Positions 1-10,155 of a DNA stretch of 64,000 nucleotides are shown one piece after another. Origin of the DNA: Chelonoidis abingdonii (Eukaryota; Chordata; Testudines; Testudinidae); NCBI RefSeq assembly GCF_003597395.2, contig NC_133778.1:25763512-25827511 (forward strand), given 5' to 3'. A program made the translations under genes and the position numbers. Every line of letters starts with the position of its first letter. The stretch's first letter is position 1. A model generated the notes under the pieces. That model made no database searches, was not told the origin of the DNA, and saw only the letters and a list, made by a program, of their open reading frames with translations.

Positions 1-1355
1 TTCCGGGTTCGTCCAGACAGTGGCTTTGATGCTCACCAAGCGCCGCCTTTCTTCGGCTGTATACATCTTGGTGTGACTTGGGTGGAAACTCGTGCATTGT
101 GAGGAGCTTCGGGTCTTCACATCGGCAGCTCCATGTCTCCTTTGGCCAGTCACTAACGGCAGGTATCTTTGATGGTGTGATCTTGTTCTCCATGAGTGGT
201 CTTCAGGACCTGTCTATCCTTTGGATACTTGATGTTGCTGTCTTCCTTGCCTCATCGGTTTCATGTACGTGGATGCCAAGTACTTGTAGCTGGTTGATAG
301 TTGCTATGTGCCGCTGGTAGTTCCACCCCATCATCTTGACTACTCCTCTTCTTCACTACATCCGCCACTTCTCAGTCGAATGACACGATATCCTACTGTA
401 GATCGCGTCAGTGGATTAGCGAGTCGATGTCTCGTTCTTCTTAGCATACAGCTTATGTCATCCATGGAGAGAGGGTGATGGTAGTTCACTCTGAACTTGT
501 ACCGTATCCAGTCCTTGTGATTACGGCTGAGGGTTTAAGCCTATGCAGAACAGCAGCGGGACAGTGCATCACTTGGTATACCAACTTGAGGCCACTGTGC
601 AAGCTGCCTGAGTTGATTCCAGTTTGTTCCATAGTCCATTGGTTCTGAGGAAGGTCCTAGTGTCCTGTGATTTGTATAGCACAACACATCCAGATCACGT
701 GTGCGCATTGAGTCGTAGGCTTCTGTAGTCAATCCAGGCTGTGCTCAGATTGGTTGTCTAGACTTGAGTCTTGGCGACTCTCTATCTATGAGCAACTGGT
801 TTGAGCCTCTGGTGTTGTCCATCCTTCTGAGCTGTCTCATGTACTGCATATGGTCCTGTTACTCGTGGCTATGATGCCTGATAGGATCCATTTGTGGGAG
901 CAGTTATTGGCGTAGTTGGCCAGTTTGTCCTTGCAGGGTCTTTATGATCAGCACTGTCTTCTTGTTGTTCGCAGTTTGGGTGGGAGCTGCTCTAGCAGCT
1001 GGTTATCTGTGCTGCTAGGCGTCATGCACTGCTGTTAGTTTTTTAGCAGTAGGTGTGATCATGATCTGGCAGGTGCTGTCAGCTCTTCATGTTCTTGACC
1101 CGCTGGGATGCTTCTACTGTAGAAGTGATAGGTTTTGGTCTGGCAGATGCTTGCTCCTGTTCTCAGGTCCTGCAGCCTACTTGCACTGTGTTATGAGTCT
1201 TCTCTTTCTCCCATATGTTCTTCCAGTACTGTTCAGTTTCTGCTGCTGGTGGCTCTGCTGTTATTGTGTTGTTGCACTGCAGTTGGGAGTACACCTTGGA
1301 TGGTTCTTTGGAGAACAGGGCATTTACTTTTTTGGCCTCTGCTATAATCATAGGA
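1..1355 (-). mobile_element. R4/Dong-type LINE fragment with reverse transcriptase, 5'-truncated
   Basis: Read on the minus strand, broken frames spell a non-LTR reverse transcriptase of the R4/Dong lineage, whose members normally carry a single ORF with a restriction-like endonuclease. The order is an upstream segment near 1351-1163 containing EPSKVYSQ and EQYWKNIWEKE, then the catalytic region near 732-541 with an AYDSM motif, a metal-binding MDD at 465-457, and a C-terminal segment near 330-60 containing KLLTMH and a Y.RRK motif. Frameshifts and stops separate these blocks, so no functional protein is encoded. The copy starts around 1355 and continues past base 1, where the endonuclease domain would lie. 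Recognition of R4 rests on remembered family motifs; an R2-like element is a less likely alternative. Confidence 0.82.
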
Positions 1356-2643
1356 ATAAGTAGCCAAACAACGTTGTTTGCTGTTATCTTTTATTTTATT
1401 ATGGTATTTACAATAAATGTGACAAATGTCTTGTCCCCTTTAATAAGATCCTGTTAGTTTTTATTGGTATAACACTTCCACTAATCTTTCCCATTCCTTT
1501 TAGCAATGGATGCACACAGATCTGTATTTGCTCCAATGTCTTTTTGCACAGAGTAAAACCCTTTTCTCCAGGTTTTTCTGTTTCCAAGCTTTGGCACTAA
1601 ATGATCATGAGAGTGGAAAAGTTAGCTAATGCTGGGGAATGCCTGGATAGTCTAATTCTAATTGTACACAGAAAACACAAGCCCTTTTTATATGAACCAA
1701 GTCTGTGTTAAGTCACTGAAGTGTTTTCAAATGCTCATTAACAAGTATCTACAACTATTTGTTAGTATTTGTAAACTGCCTCTGTCTCTATCTCCCTACC
1801 TGTGGTTATCTCTGCCTGTCTTTCTAAGGCACAGATACAAGACTTCTTTAGTGACTTCCCGGTGTGTGCCACAGCATTTCCTACACAGACATGTTTGCAA
1901 GTTGACAAAAATAGCCTGCTTCTCATTGTTTGTGAAATCTTTTACACATCTGTAACTGTAGCTTGACATATGAACTCAGACTGTAAAACTATATAATTTA
2001 TCTTGACACATGCATGCAATGCGCTAAAGCTTTAACCCCAAAAGAAATAATTTTCTCTACTCATAAAAAGAGTCTGGGTAGGGGAGATGAAGTGCAAACC
2101 TTTGCTACACTCACTAAAAATATAGAATGTAACTGGAAAAAGAAATGGAAGTTAAAGCCTTTCCCCTATCCATTAACTACAATCACAGCAAATCCAGAAT
2201 CTCCTGGCCCCTGGAATATATGAACTCAGATCTAGCAGTCTGGAAGCAGCAGGAAATTTTCTTCTATCATTTATATTAAAAAGGAAAAATATTACACTGA
2301 ATCAACTGCAGTCTTCCTGCAGCTCTTCCAATTTGCCAGGGTTTCAGCTATGCTACCAACTTTTGAATAATATAGTTTTAGACCATTAATAGATATAAAA
2401 AATATCCTTTCAGATCTTCTTGAAGGAAAAGAGCATATGATTCAGTTATGTTCAATTTGATATGATATTTCACAATACATTCCAGTACATACTGACTCAG
2501 GAAATAATTTGAATAGATTTCATGCAATGAAGTAATTAGATGTTTTTTGGGAAATACCTTGGCACACACTGCTGTAGAAATATAATGAATGAAGATTCAA
2601 AACATATGTCTGTATAGGTCTTGTTACACAGTATATAAATTAC
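1356..2643. other. AT-rich segment, no gene or repeat recognised
   Basis: I see no coding signal here. Short open frames at 1662-1955 and 2014-2223 have no recognisable motif and look like chance frames in AT-rich DNA. Confidence 0.5.
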
Positions 2644-2836
2644 ACACATTTAACAAGCAACAAAGAGTCCAGTGGCACCTTATAGACTAACAGAAGTATT
2701 GGAGCATAAGTATTCACCCACTTCGAGCTTATGCTCCAATACTTCTGTTAGTCTATAAGGTGCCACTGGACTCTTTGTCGATTTTTAGAGATCCAGACTA
2801 ACACGGCTACCCCTCTGATATTTGACACATTTAACA
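2644..2836 (-). mobile_element. Fold-back SINE-like retroposon with 12-bp target duplication
   Basis: The direct repeat ACACATTTAACA occurs at 2644-2655 and 2825-2836 and flanks a 169-bp insert. The insert holds two perfectly complementary arms, 2660-2710 and 2728-2778, around a 17-nt loop, so a transcript would form a 51-bp stem. The part from 2824 down to about 2711, read on the minus strand, looks like the start of an interspersed repeat common in turtle DNA (it opens TATCAGAGGGGTAGCC). The part from 2656 to 2710 is the same repeat in the other orientation. The 12-bp duplication suggests target-primed reverse transcription. I know this repeat by sight but not its formal family name. Confidence 0.75.
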
Positions 2837-4445
2837 GCAGAATAATGCAAGCTTGTTGGAGAGAATGTGGAGTAGGGAATATTAGCTACCTCTGGTGGAG
2901 CTATCCCAAAATTAGATAATGTTGGAATGGTATTAACAAAACGAGACATTGAATTACTAAAGAAATTTGCTCCTATAGATATGTCTCCATGTTTATTAGC
3001 TTGCTGTCTTGGTGCCTTGCTATCAGGGATGGGTAAAAAAAATAGAAAAAGTTGCAGGGTTTATTGTGCGGGCTGCGTGGTCACTCTTATTTCTCACTGA
3101 AACAAAATATTGGACTTCATTATTGCCAAAACAGTTTGTAAAGAGTTGACCCGAACAGTATCCTAATGCAAGAGGGCAAGATGATCACTGGAATCTGATA
3201 GTGAGATTTACCTGGCCAGACCAGTTCAATGTAGCCCAATTCATAAATGTCATAAAATGTGTCTGGTGTCTATCATATAAAACAGGTTCTCAATCTGTGG
3301 TGAGCATGGTATATATTTTGGGGGAGGGGGATGTGAGACATTTGGGGGGAGGAACTTATTCCACACATTTTATCCACAACAATGAATAACTACAAAAGCT
3401 GATTCCTCCAGGCATATCAGGTCCTCAGATGGTGCTGTTCATTTGACTCTGATGGAGCTAATAGGCACTGATGGACATAATATTCATGAATTTATCTAAT
3501 TCTTTTTAGAACCCTGTGACACTCAGTCAGCAAGAGTAAGCAACCAGCAGGCTAGTTGACCTAAAAGCAACCCATAAGGACATATTTGAAGAGTACTGAA
3601 AAGGTAAACAGGACTATTCCTTGTAGATAATTATAAAAGCCATGTTAAGAACTAGAATTATGGACATGTAGACCTATGCTGTTAGAGAATTAAGAATAGA
3701 TACGGATTGTATTTGTCTGTGTTTACCTATATCTTTTTAGATTTAACAATGTGATTTAGTTGACTTGTAGATGCTAAACTTCTGCTCCTGTCTATAATGT
3801 CTCATTACCGTATTCTATTGATTCAGATATCAAAAGGGGATTTTGTCATTTAGATGGGACTTGTGGTGTAATATTATATGCCCCCATCACAGCAACATAT
3901 AATTTACTGTTTTATCTCCTACAGTATATTTATTTATTATACGTTATGTTAGAATAACTAGTTTTCTGCCCTCTCTTTTGTTTGCTATATATCATCTTTG
4001 GAAACACTGTAAATTCTACCTTTTCAAAAATGCCTTTCCACCATAAAATTGACACCCGTAACACTGACTCTTCCTTCTACTCAGTAAACCCCTAGCCAGA
4101 GAATATTAACAACATCTAAAAAAATGAAAGACAAAGCCTCCATTGTTCTGGACTTCTTTGAAAACTCAATCTGCATGTCAAGGGTAGATTATTACTACTG
4201 TACAGTAACTAGTAAATTAGAAGATGATAGGAACAAACTAATGGCACATTTATAAAGAAACATCTGGTCTTTTTAACTTGCCTGTGCACTTTGTAAAACA
4301 GGGTAATTAGCAAAAAAAGGATGAGCTTGTATATATCCTGATCTGACTTTTAGTATGATCCCACACAAATTCTTAAGGAAAGTAAATCACAGAACAAAGG
4401 ACAAAGCCTTGGCATGGATTAAAATATTTTAAAACATACGAATAG
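2837..4445. other. AT-rich segment, no gene recognised
   Basis: No conserved frame is visible. The frame at 3201-3389 has no recognisable motif. Around 3285-3370 there is a G-rich patch beginning with a phrase like the start of hAT-type MITEs, but no matching far end was found. Confidence 0.5.
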
Positions 4446-4627
4446 TCATAGAATATCAGGGTTGGAAGGGACCTCAGGAGGTCATCTAGTCCCACCCCCT
4501 GCTAAAAGCAGGACCAATTCCCAGTTAGATTTTTACCCCAGTTCCCTAAATGGCCCCCTCAAGAATTGAGCTCACAACCTTGGGTTTAGCAAGCCAATGC
4601 TCAAACCACTGAGCTATCCCTCCCCCT
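4446..4627 (-). mobile_element. Tortoise-type Pol III SINE, tRNA-derived head with CR1-like tail
   Basis: On the minus strand the 5' end (4627 downward) resembles a tRNA gene: a box-A-like stretch TAGCTCAGTGGTTTGAGC and a box-B-like GGTTGTGAGCTCAATTC lie at tRNA spacing. The 3' end (toward 4446) is the CR1 tail, with the guide-like stretch GGTCCCTTCCAACCCTGATA followed by TTCTATGA. This is the arrangement described for tortoise Pol III/SINEs, which borrow CR1 reverse transcriptase through a shared 3' end. It is a dead copy and not a functional tRNA gene. The head would act as an internal RNA polymerase III promoter in a live copy. Confidence 0.85.
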
Positions 4628-4639
4628 AAATCATAGGCC

Positions 4640-4752
4640 CTAATTCAGGGAAAACACTTAAGCAATACTCAGACCCATTCATATCTGGGACAGCACTTAA
4701 GCACATAGTTAAAGCTACACGCATGCTTACGTGTTGTCCTGAATTGGGTTAT
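4640..4752. repeat. Ancient palindromic interspersed repeat (AAGCACATAGTTAA type)
   Basis: The segment begins CCTAATTCAGG and ends CCTGAATTGGG with AAGCAC/GTGCTTAAG-like pieces between, so it is imperfectly self-complementary. Similar segments lie at 11120-11253 and 53880-53965. I recognise this as an old repeat widespread in amniotes, and do not assign it to a superfamily. Confidence 0.55.
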
Positions 4753-4840
4753 AACAAAAATCTGCTCCCTTGGTGAAGATAGTTTGATAGAGAATTTGCC
4801 CTGAAGGTCAATAATGGGAGCAGAATGTAGTAGTAGATTA

Positions 4841-4945
4841 GTGCCTAGGAGCCTCTATAAAACATGAGAGATCCATTGGGCTAAGCATTGTACAGACATG
4901 TAACAGAAACTCTGCCTCCAAAAGCTCACAATCTGACAGACAGAC
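4841..4945 (-). repeat. 3' part of a MIR/CORE-type SINE (L2-like tail), minus strand
   Basis: GTGCCTAGGAGCCTCTATAA, then ATTGGGCTAAGCATTGTACAG and AAGCTCACAATCTGAC, match the shared 3' region of the MIR-like copies seen in the opposite orientation at 35376-35671 and 36622-36722. Several independent copies within this window support it being a dispersed repeat. Confidence 0.6.
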
Positions 4946-5195
4946 ACAATAAAACTGACAACTGATGTGGAGGCAGTCAGCAGGAGGAGTGTTGCCTAAT
5001 TACTATGGATACATACTGTAGGATAAATGTACCTTCCCAACAGGTCATCAAGTATCTAGAGCTACTTTTAACATCTCTGACCTATGAAACATGTTTATCC
5101 TCCACAATTCACTGAATGTGCAACATTTCACCGATAAGTGAACATTACATAAACATTTGGGTATAAAGTGTTATTTTGAAATTAATTTAATTAAT

Positions 5196-5707
5196 TAAAT
5201 GTGGCAAAGAAAAGTGATTTCAGATAATTAAGTTTTATTCAGATTCATTTTAATTTCATTACAGCAATGACCCCAGGGATTACCCTTTCTTTAGAGCAGT
5301 GTTTCCCAAACTTGGGATGCCGCTTGTGTAGGGAAAGCCCCTAGCAGGCCGGGCTGGTTTGTTTACCTGCTGCGTCAGCAGGTCCGGCAGATCATGGCTC
5401 CCACTGGCCACGGTTCACCACCTATGGGAGCTGCTGGAATTGGCGACCAGCACATCCTTCAGCCTGCGCCGCTTCCAGCAGCTCCCATTGGCCTGGAGCA
5501 GCAAACCGCGGCCAGTGGGAGCCATGATCGGCCAGACCTGAGAACGCGACAAGTAAACAAATCGGCCTGGCCCGCCAAGGGCTCTCCCTACACAAGCGGC
5601 ATCCCAAGTTTGGGAAACACAGCTCTAAAGAATCCCATTGCTGTAATGAAATTAGAATGAATCTGAATAAAACAATTATCTGAAATCACTTTTCTTTGCC
5701 ACATTTA
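5196..5707. repeat. Large palindrome enclosing a hAT-type MITE
   Basis: The 101 bases at 5196-5296 reappear reverse-complemented at 5623-5707. They differ by a 2-bp gap, one substitution and a gap of about 14-16 bp. The enclosed 5297-5622 segment is itself a terminal-inverted-repeat element. The outer arms are less diverged than the inner arms, except for the gaps. Confidence 0.85.
5297..5622. mobile_element. hAT-type non-autonomous MITE
   Basis: Terminal inverted repeats of about 38 bp begin CAGTGTTTCCCAAACTTGGG on the left and end with its complement ...GGGAAACACAG on the right. The CAG terminus, 326-bp length and GC-rich self-complementary interior fit a non-autonomous hAT element. The 8 bases outside each end are CTTTAGAG and CTCTAAAG; these are reverse complements and not the direct repeat a hAT insertion should leave. 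Frames inside (5394-5660 and its antisense) are by-products of the GC-rich sequence. Confidence 0.8.
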
Positions 5708-6452
5708 TTAGATATGCTCTATGAAACAAAAGGAATCAGGGGTTATAACAAGAGAGAAATTTGATATATTAGAAAAACAAACCCAATTTTGATGAAGAGA
5801 AACTTTTTCTGTGAAGAACACACAGAATAAAATTTAACATCTCATCATTATTCTGAATGAGCAAAAACTTCATATTTTCCAAGTGATGGCCGGTGAATTT
5901 TCCTAAACAGTTTAGAAAACAATTTATAAAACAGAACATACTTGTCAGGTTATGAGCAAGATGTTAACATTTATATTCAACTTGCTTTTTCATTTGAACC
6001 ACTTTTTTTTTTAAACTTCCTCATAATTTTTTTTGGTACCCAACTTGAGACATCTTAAAGGGACCTGATTTTCAGAAAGTGCTGAGCACTCGTCCTGTGA
6101 AAACCAAATTTCTTTAAGGTGTCTCACGCTGGGCACCCAAAAATTAAAGAATAATCATGGCTTTGGTCTTGATTAGAATCCTATTACATCCACTTCAGCA
6201 GTAACACTCACTTTCATAGTGAAGCCTTGAAAGGAGAATAAGGGTTTCTGAGAAAAGTCAGAAGACTAAGTCCTAAAGTCCTAAAAATGTTCCAAAACTA
6301 GTGTAATGCTTATCAATTTCACTCTAATTGAAAGACCATTTCAGCAGTAAAATTGAACCATTGATGAACACAGGTGAACTTTAAATAAATACAGCAATAT
6401 TTTTTGAATGCTGTTGTGAAGGAGAAAAAAATGCCATTTTTTTTATGTATAT
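5708..6452. other. AT-rich segment with one ancient repeat
   Basis: At about 6055-6150 the phrases GGGACCTGATTTTCAGAAAG and GGTGTCTCACGCTGGGCACC, with partly self-complementary text between, mark an old dispersed repeat. I see nothing else. Confidence 0.5.
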
Positions 6453-7102
6453 TGTGACAAAGTTCCTCCTCTACCTTGGTAGGTCCTGCGCTTCTTGGCA
6501 GATTTTGCTCACCTCAGTGATCTTCCCCACAGTCTGGGTCAACTCCTCCTGTGTCTGATCAGGAGTTGGGAGGTTTGGGGGGAACCCAGGCCCACCCCCT
6601 ACTCCGGGTTCCAGCCCAGGGCCCTGTGGATTTGCAGCTGTCTATAACCTCCTGTAACAGCTGCATGACAGCTACATCTCCTGGGATACTTCCCCATGGC
6701 TCCCCAAACACCTTCTTTATCCTCACCACAGGATCTTCCTCCTGATGTCTGATACGCTTGTCTCCTAAATCCTCCAGCAGTACACTCTCTCACTCTCAGC
6801 TCCTTGCTTCTTGCTCCAGCTCCTCACTCGCACTCCTTCTCTCTGCTCCTCCTGCCTGACTGGAGTGAGCTCCTTTTTAAAGCCAGGTGCCCTGATTAGC
6901 CTGCCTTGATTGGCTGCAGGGTTCTAATTAAAGTAGCTGATCTCTACTGCCTTCTAGAAAGATCTTAATTGGCTCCAGGTGTCTTGATTACCCTGGAGCA
7001 ACTGCCATTTGGTTACCAGGGTACTAGGGATTTGTTTAGCCTGGGGCTAACATACCTGTTCCTCAGTACTTTCCTGTAGCCATCTGGCCTTGCCCCATCA
7101 CA
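6453..7102. mobile_element. Probable solo LTR, first family (TGTGACAAAGTTCC...CATCACA)
   Basis: The segment starts TGTGACAAAG and ends CCCCATCACA, giving TG...CA ends within complementary termini (ATTGTGA at 6451 and TCACAAT ending 7104). It is far richer in GC and pyrimidine than its flanks, as expected of an inserted unit of 650 bp. I recognise it as an abundant turtle LTR-like repeat. Flanks (ATAT before, ATAA after) give no clean target duplication. There is no adjacent internal region, so it would be a solo LTR; Gypsy or endogenous retrovirus origin cannot be decided here. Confidence 0.65.
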
Positions 7103-9687
7103 ATAAATATATATAAAATGATAGGGAATCCAGGAAAATGTGTACAATTTTATTATAATGGCAAAGTGGTTTGTGACCTTTCTTTACAACAGTTCCATTT
7201 CCATCAGTGCACTTTATAGACTGCTAAAAAGCTTTTTGTTCAGTTCTCTTCATGGGAATATTGGGCCAGATTGTGCAATATGGCACTGATTGAATGTACG
7301 GGAGGTAGGTTTGGCGAGGAACCTCTTCCCTCTGGTGTGTCTTGTGCATTTCTTCACTCCCTTCAACACAGGTCTCTATCCAAATTGTGTAACTGAGCCT
7401 TGTGTGGGGAGGAAGGGCCAGATCACTCCTCCATGAGGGGAATGGTGTGAAGTGGGGGAGGGACACTGAGAGAAGAAAATGAGGCCATTCTGAAGAACTT
7501 TTCACAAAGTAATTGCAGCAGGGAATATGCTCATCCCCTACTCAAGTATGTGTGGCCAGCAGTTCCAATTTGGAACCCACAGTTCCTCAGAATCCCCTGG
7601 AGATGGAAGGCCATTCCATCATAAAATGGGGTCTCCTAATAAGCTTTCTAGATTCTTGGGAACATGGTTTTCCAAGCATGGAAGAGACGCAGAGTGTTAA
7701 TTCCAGTTTAGGTGATGTTTGCTTTCCACCTGATTGATCATGGGCCTGTTTGCTCCTTCTAATTTCATCATCCTTGGCACCAGTAATTCTGTTCCTCTAA
7801 CATCTCCTCCTTTAGTCCCCTCTCTGCTGAGAGGTCGACAAGCAATTGGCCAACCAAGGATAATTTTTGTGTGCAGCAGCTGAAGACAGTTGATTTTATT
7901 AATTAAAAAAACTTCAGATGATTTAGAACTAATGCATTGTGCACAAGACAAACCTTTGTAACTACAGAATCTCATTTTCATTACATCTCTCCCCCTTTCT
8001 TCCTTTCTTTGTCTCAATCATTTGTAAGCTTTTAACCCCACATAGCATACAGGAGCCCTGACTGGAGCCTGTGGACATTACCAGAATGCAATAAGGAATA
8101 ATAATATTGTCTAAGGGCTCAGCCACAGGCGACTGGTAACTGCTGATAGTGTGTGTGGGGGGCAGAGTCATCACCACCACAGCCACGGTCAACTTCCTGG
8201 TGACTGCCAAGGCAACCTCCAGCAACAACCTCTTGACCATGTCACCTCCCACCCTGACCATGGCATCCTGGGTGGTCACCCACATCACCCACTCCTACGG
8301 CTGGCCCTGCCACGGTCAACCTTAGGGTAAATGGTGCCCTTGGAGAACTTGTATTTTGGTGCTCTGGCCCCTGCTGCCTCCTCTGGCCCCACCCCTGGCC
8401 CTTGCACTTGCCATGTATGCTACCTAACTTAGAAAAATCAGTTACAGTATTAGCATATTAAAACTGTGAGTATTTATAAAGAGCAGGCATGAATCTTTAA
8501 ACTATATTTTATATAAATTATATGCAAAAACAAATAATTGAATTTTGGTGCGTGAGCTTGTACAAACTTCTTCAGCATGGAGTATTGTCAGCAAGTCACC
8601 AGCATTTAGGGCTTGATTCAAAACCTGTTTAGTAAACAGAAAGACTCCCTTTGTCTTCAGTGGGTTTTGGATCAGATCTGTAGTTCTTACAATAAAATGG
8701 TCATTATTTTTCTGTGTTAAACAGTAATAGCATTTTGTTATTCTTGGAAAATAGTGACCTTTCTTTTCACATGAAACATCATTCTTTTATGAACTCATTT
8801 CTGAAGAATAGACACTGTCCAACCTGAGGGCTTTGCAGTGCACATTTCACAGATGCACCCGTAGAAGGTTGAAGAAGCCTTCAATGTTAGACAAATAGTA
8901 AGAGGTAACATATTCTGGCAGCATGATTTAAAAGGCAGTCATCATCATTTGTCACTTCTTTCTGCTGACAGCAATGATGGCCTAACCCATTAATGGATTG
9001 GCTATTATGTTTGCCAGCTCCCAATTCAGATGATGAAATAGAGGAGCAAGAATTCTTCATATTTGTCTGTGCAGCATGGAAAGGATAATGTGTTAGTTTT
9101 CTTTAAAGCTGCTGTTTCACGTCCCTTACTAAATTTGCTAGCCATTCTCCAGTGGTGAAACCTTGTGAACTTCTTTCTTGCTGAGAATTAAGCTTTTAGG
9201 ATTCCACAATAGTCAGGGAAGTAAATAAGCCTTATGACAAAAATGACTGAGCTGCAAGGTTATATAGATCTTTTTTGTACGCCTTTTAACAGCTCTACAG
9301 GAAGTCATTGAGATTACACCCTATAGCTTCTGAATCAGCTGGCTTCATTTACATTTTATCTAATTTTCTCCAATTCTGTCTTGGTACTTATCACCATAAT
9401 TGCTTTGTAATGAGTTTTGACAACTACTTTGAAGGGGGAGGGGAGGATGGTAGAGAGGCTGCTGCAGACGTACATTCTTAAAGCTGCCACTCTAAGATGG
9501 TATGATAATCATTGTGTGAAAATTCAGGTTCCCAGTAAAGAACCCCAAAACAGCACCTAGTTTATCTATCAAAATGACTTTTCTGGGGGTTAAGCTATGT
9601 ATTAATCATCTAGAATGATCCATTTTCAATCAGTTTGGTGCACAATAAAAATGTTGTAAAACATTGCCCACTAAAGGAAAAGTAGAG
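7103..9687. other. No gene recognised; GC-rich patch at about 8080-8420
   Basis: Most of the segment is ordinary AT-rich DNA. From about 8080 to 8420 it becomes rich in C and G, with CACC/GGTG-type runs and a phrase GTGCCCTTGGAGAACTTG that I have seen in dispersed repeats. Frames crossing it (7697-8017 and 7962-8288, minus strand) have no recognisable domain. I cannot say what the patch is. Confidence 0.45.
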
Positions 9688-10155
9688 CTGGGGTTCTCAA
9701 ACTGGGGGGCACTCCCCCTGGGGAGTGGGTTGGGGCCAAAGCCATCCCCAGTGTGTGTGTGGGGGGGGGGAATAGGGCAGGGAGGGATTTCCATGCTTCC
9801 AGTCCTGCTCTGTTCCCAGACCAGCTCCACCTCCAACCCCATTCTGCTCCACCTCCAGACCCATTTCTGTCCTCACTCCCTCTCTGCCCCCGACCACCTC
9901 TGACCTCAGCTACAGTTGCACTCCACCCCCTGCTCTGCCCTAGCCCAGATCTGCCCTCATTCCTTCTCTGCCCACAGACCAGCTCCACCTCTAGCCCCAG
10001 CTCCTCACCCATCCTCAGTTCTGTCCCCACCTCTGCCTTCAGCCCAAGCTTCGGTGCTGACGAAGCTTTGGCTGTGCAGTAATGGCAGGGGGGTGTGTGG
10101 ACAGATTCTGTTACTGGTAAGGGTTGGCGTGAATGAAAAAGTTTGAGCACCACTG
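9688..10155. mobile_element. hAT-type MITE with C-rich interior
   Basis: The left end CTGGGGTTCTCAAAC and the complement of the right end CAGTGGTGCTCAAAC form degenerate terminal repeats of the CAGTGGTTCTCAAAC kind. Flanking octamers AAGTAGAG (9680-9687) and GCTTAGAG (10156-10163) agree at 5 of 8 positions, a decayed 8-bp duplication as hAT transposition leaves. The interior is strongly pyrimidine-rich with imperfect internal repetition of CAGACCAGCTCCACCTC. The 242-residue minus-strand frame 9671-10399 crosses it and is proline- and glycine-rich because of composition only. Confidence 0.65.

Noticed and set aside
2656..2824. MicroRNA precursor
   Set aside because: The stem is perfect over 51 bp and belongs to a dispersed repeat; it lacks the bulges and length typical of conserved precursors. 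Only small-RNA reads could revive this.
3285..3400. hAT-type MITE starting GGTTCTCAATCTGTGGTG
   Set aside because: Only the left-end phrase is similar; no complementary right end or octamer duplication was found.
4555..4627. Functional tRNA gene on the minus strand
   Set aside because: The box A/B-like region is the head of a SINE with a CR1 tail and does not close into a proper cloverleaf with an acceptor stem.
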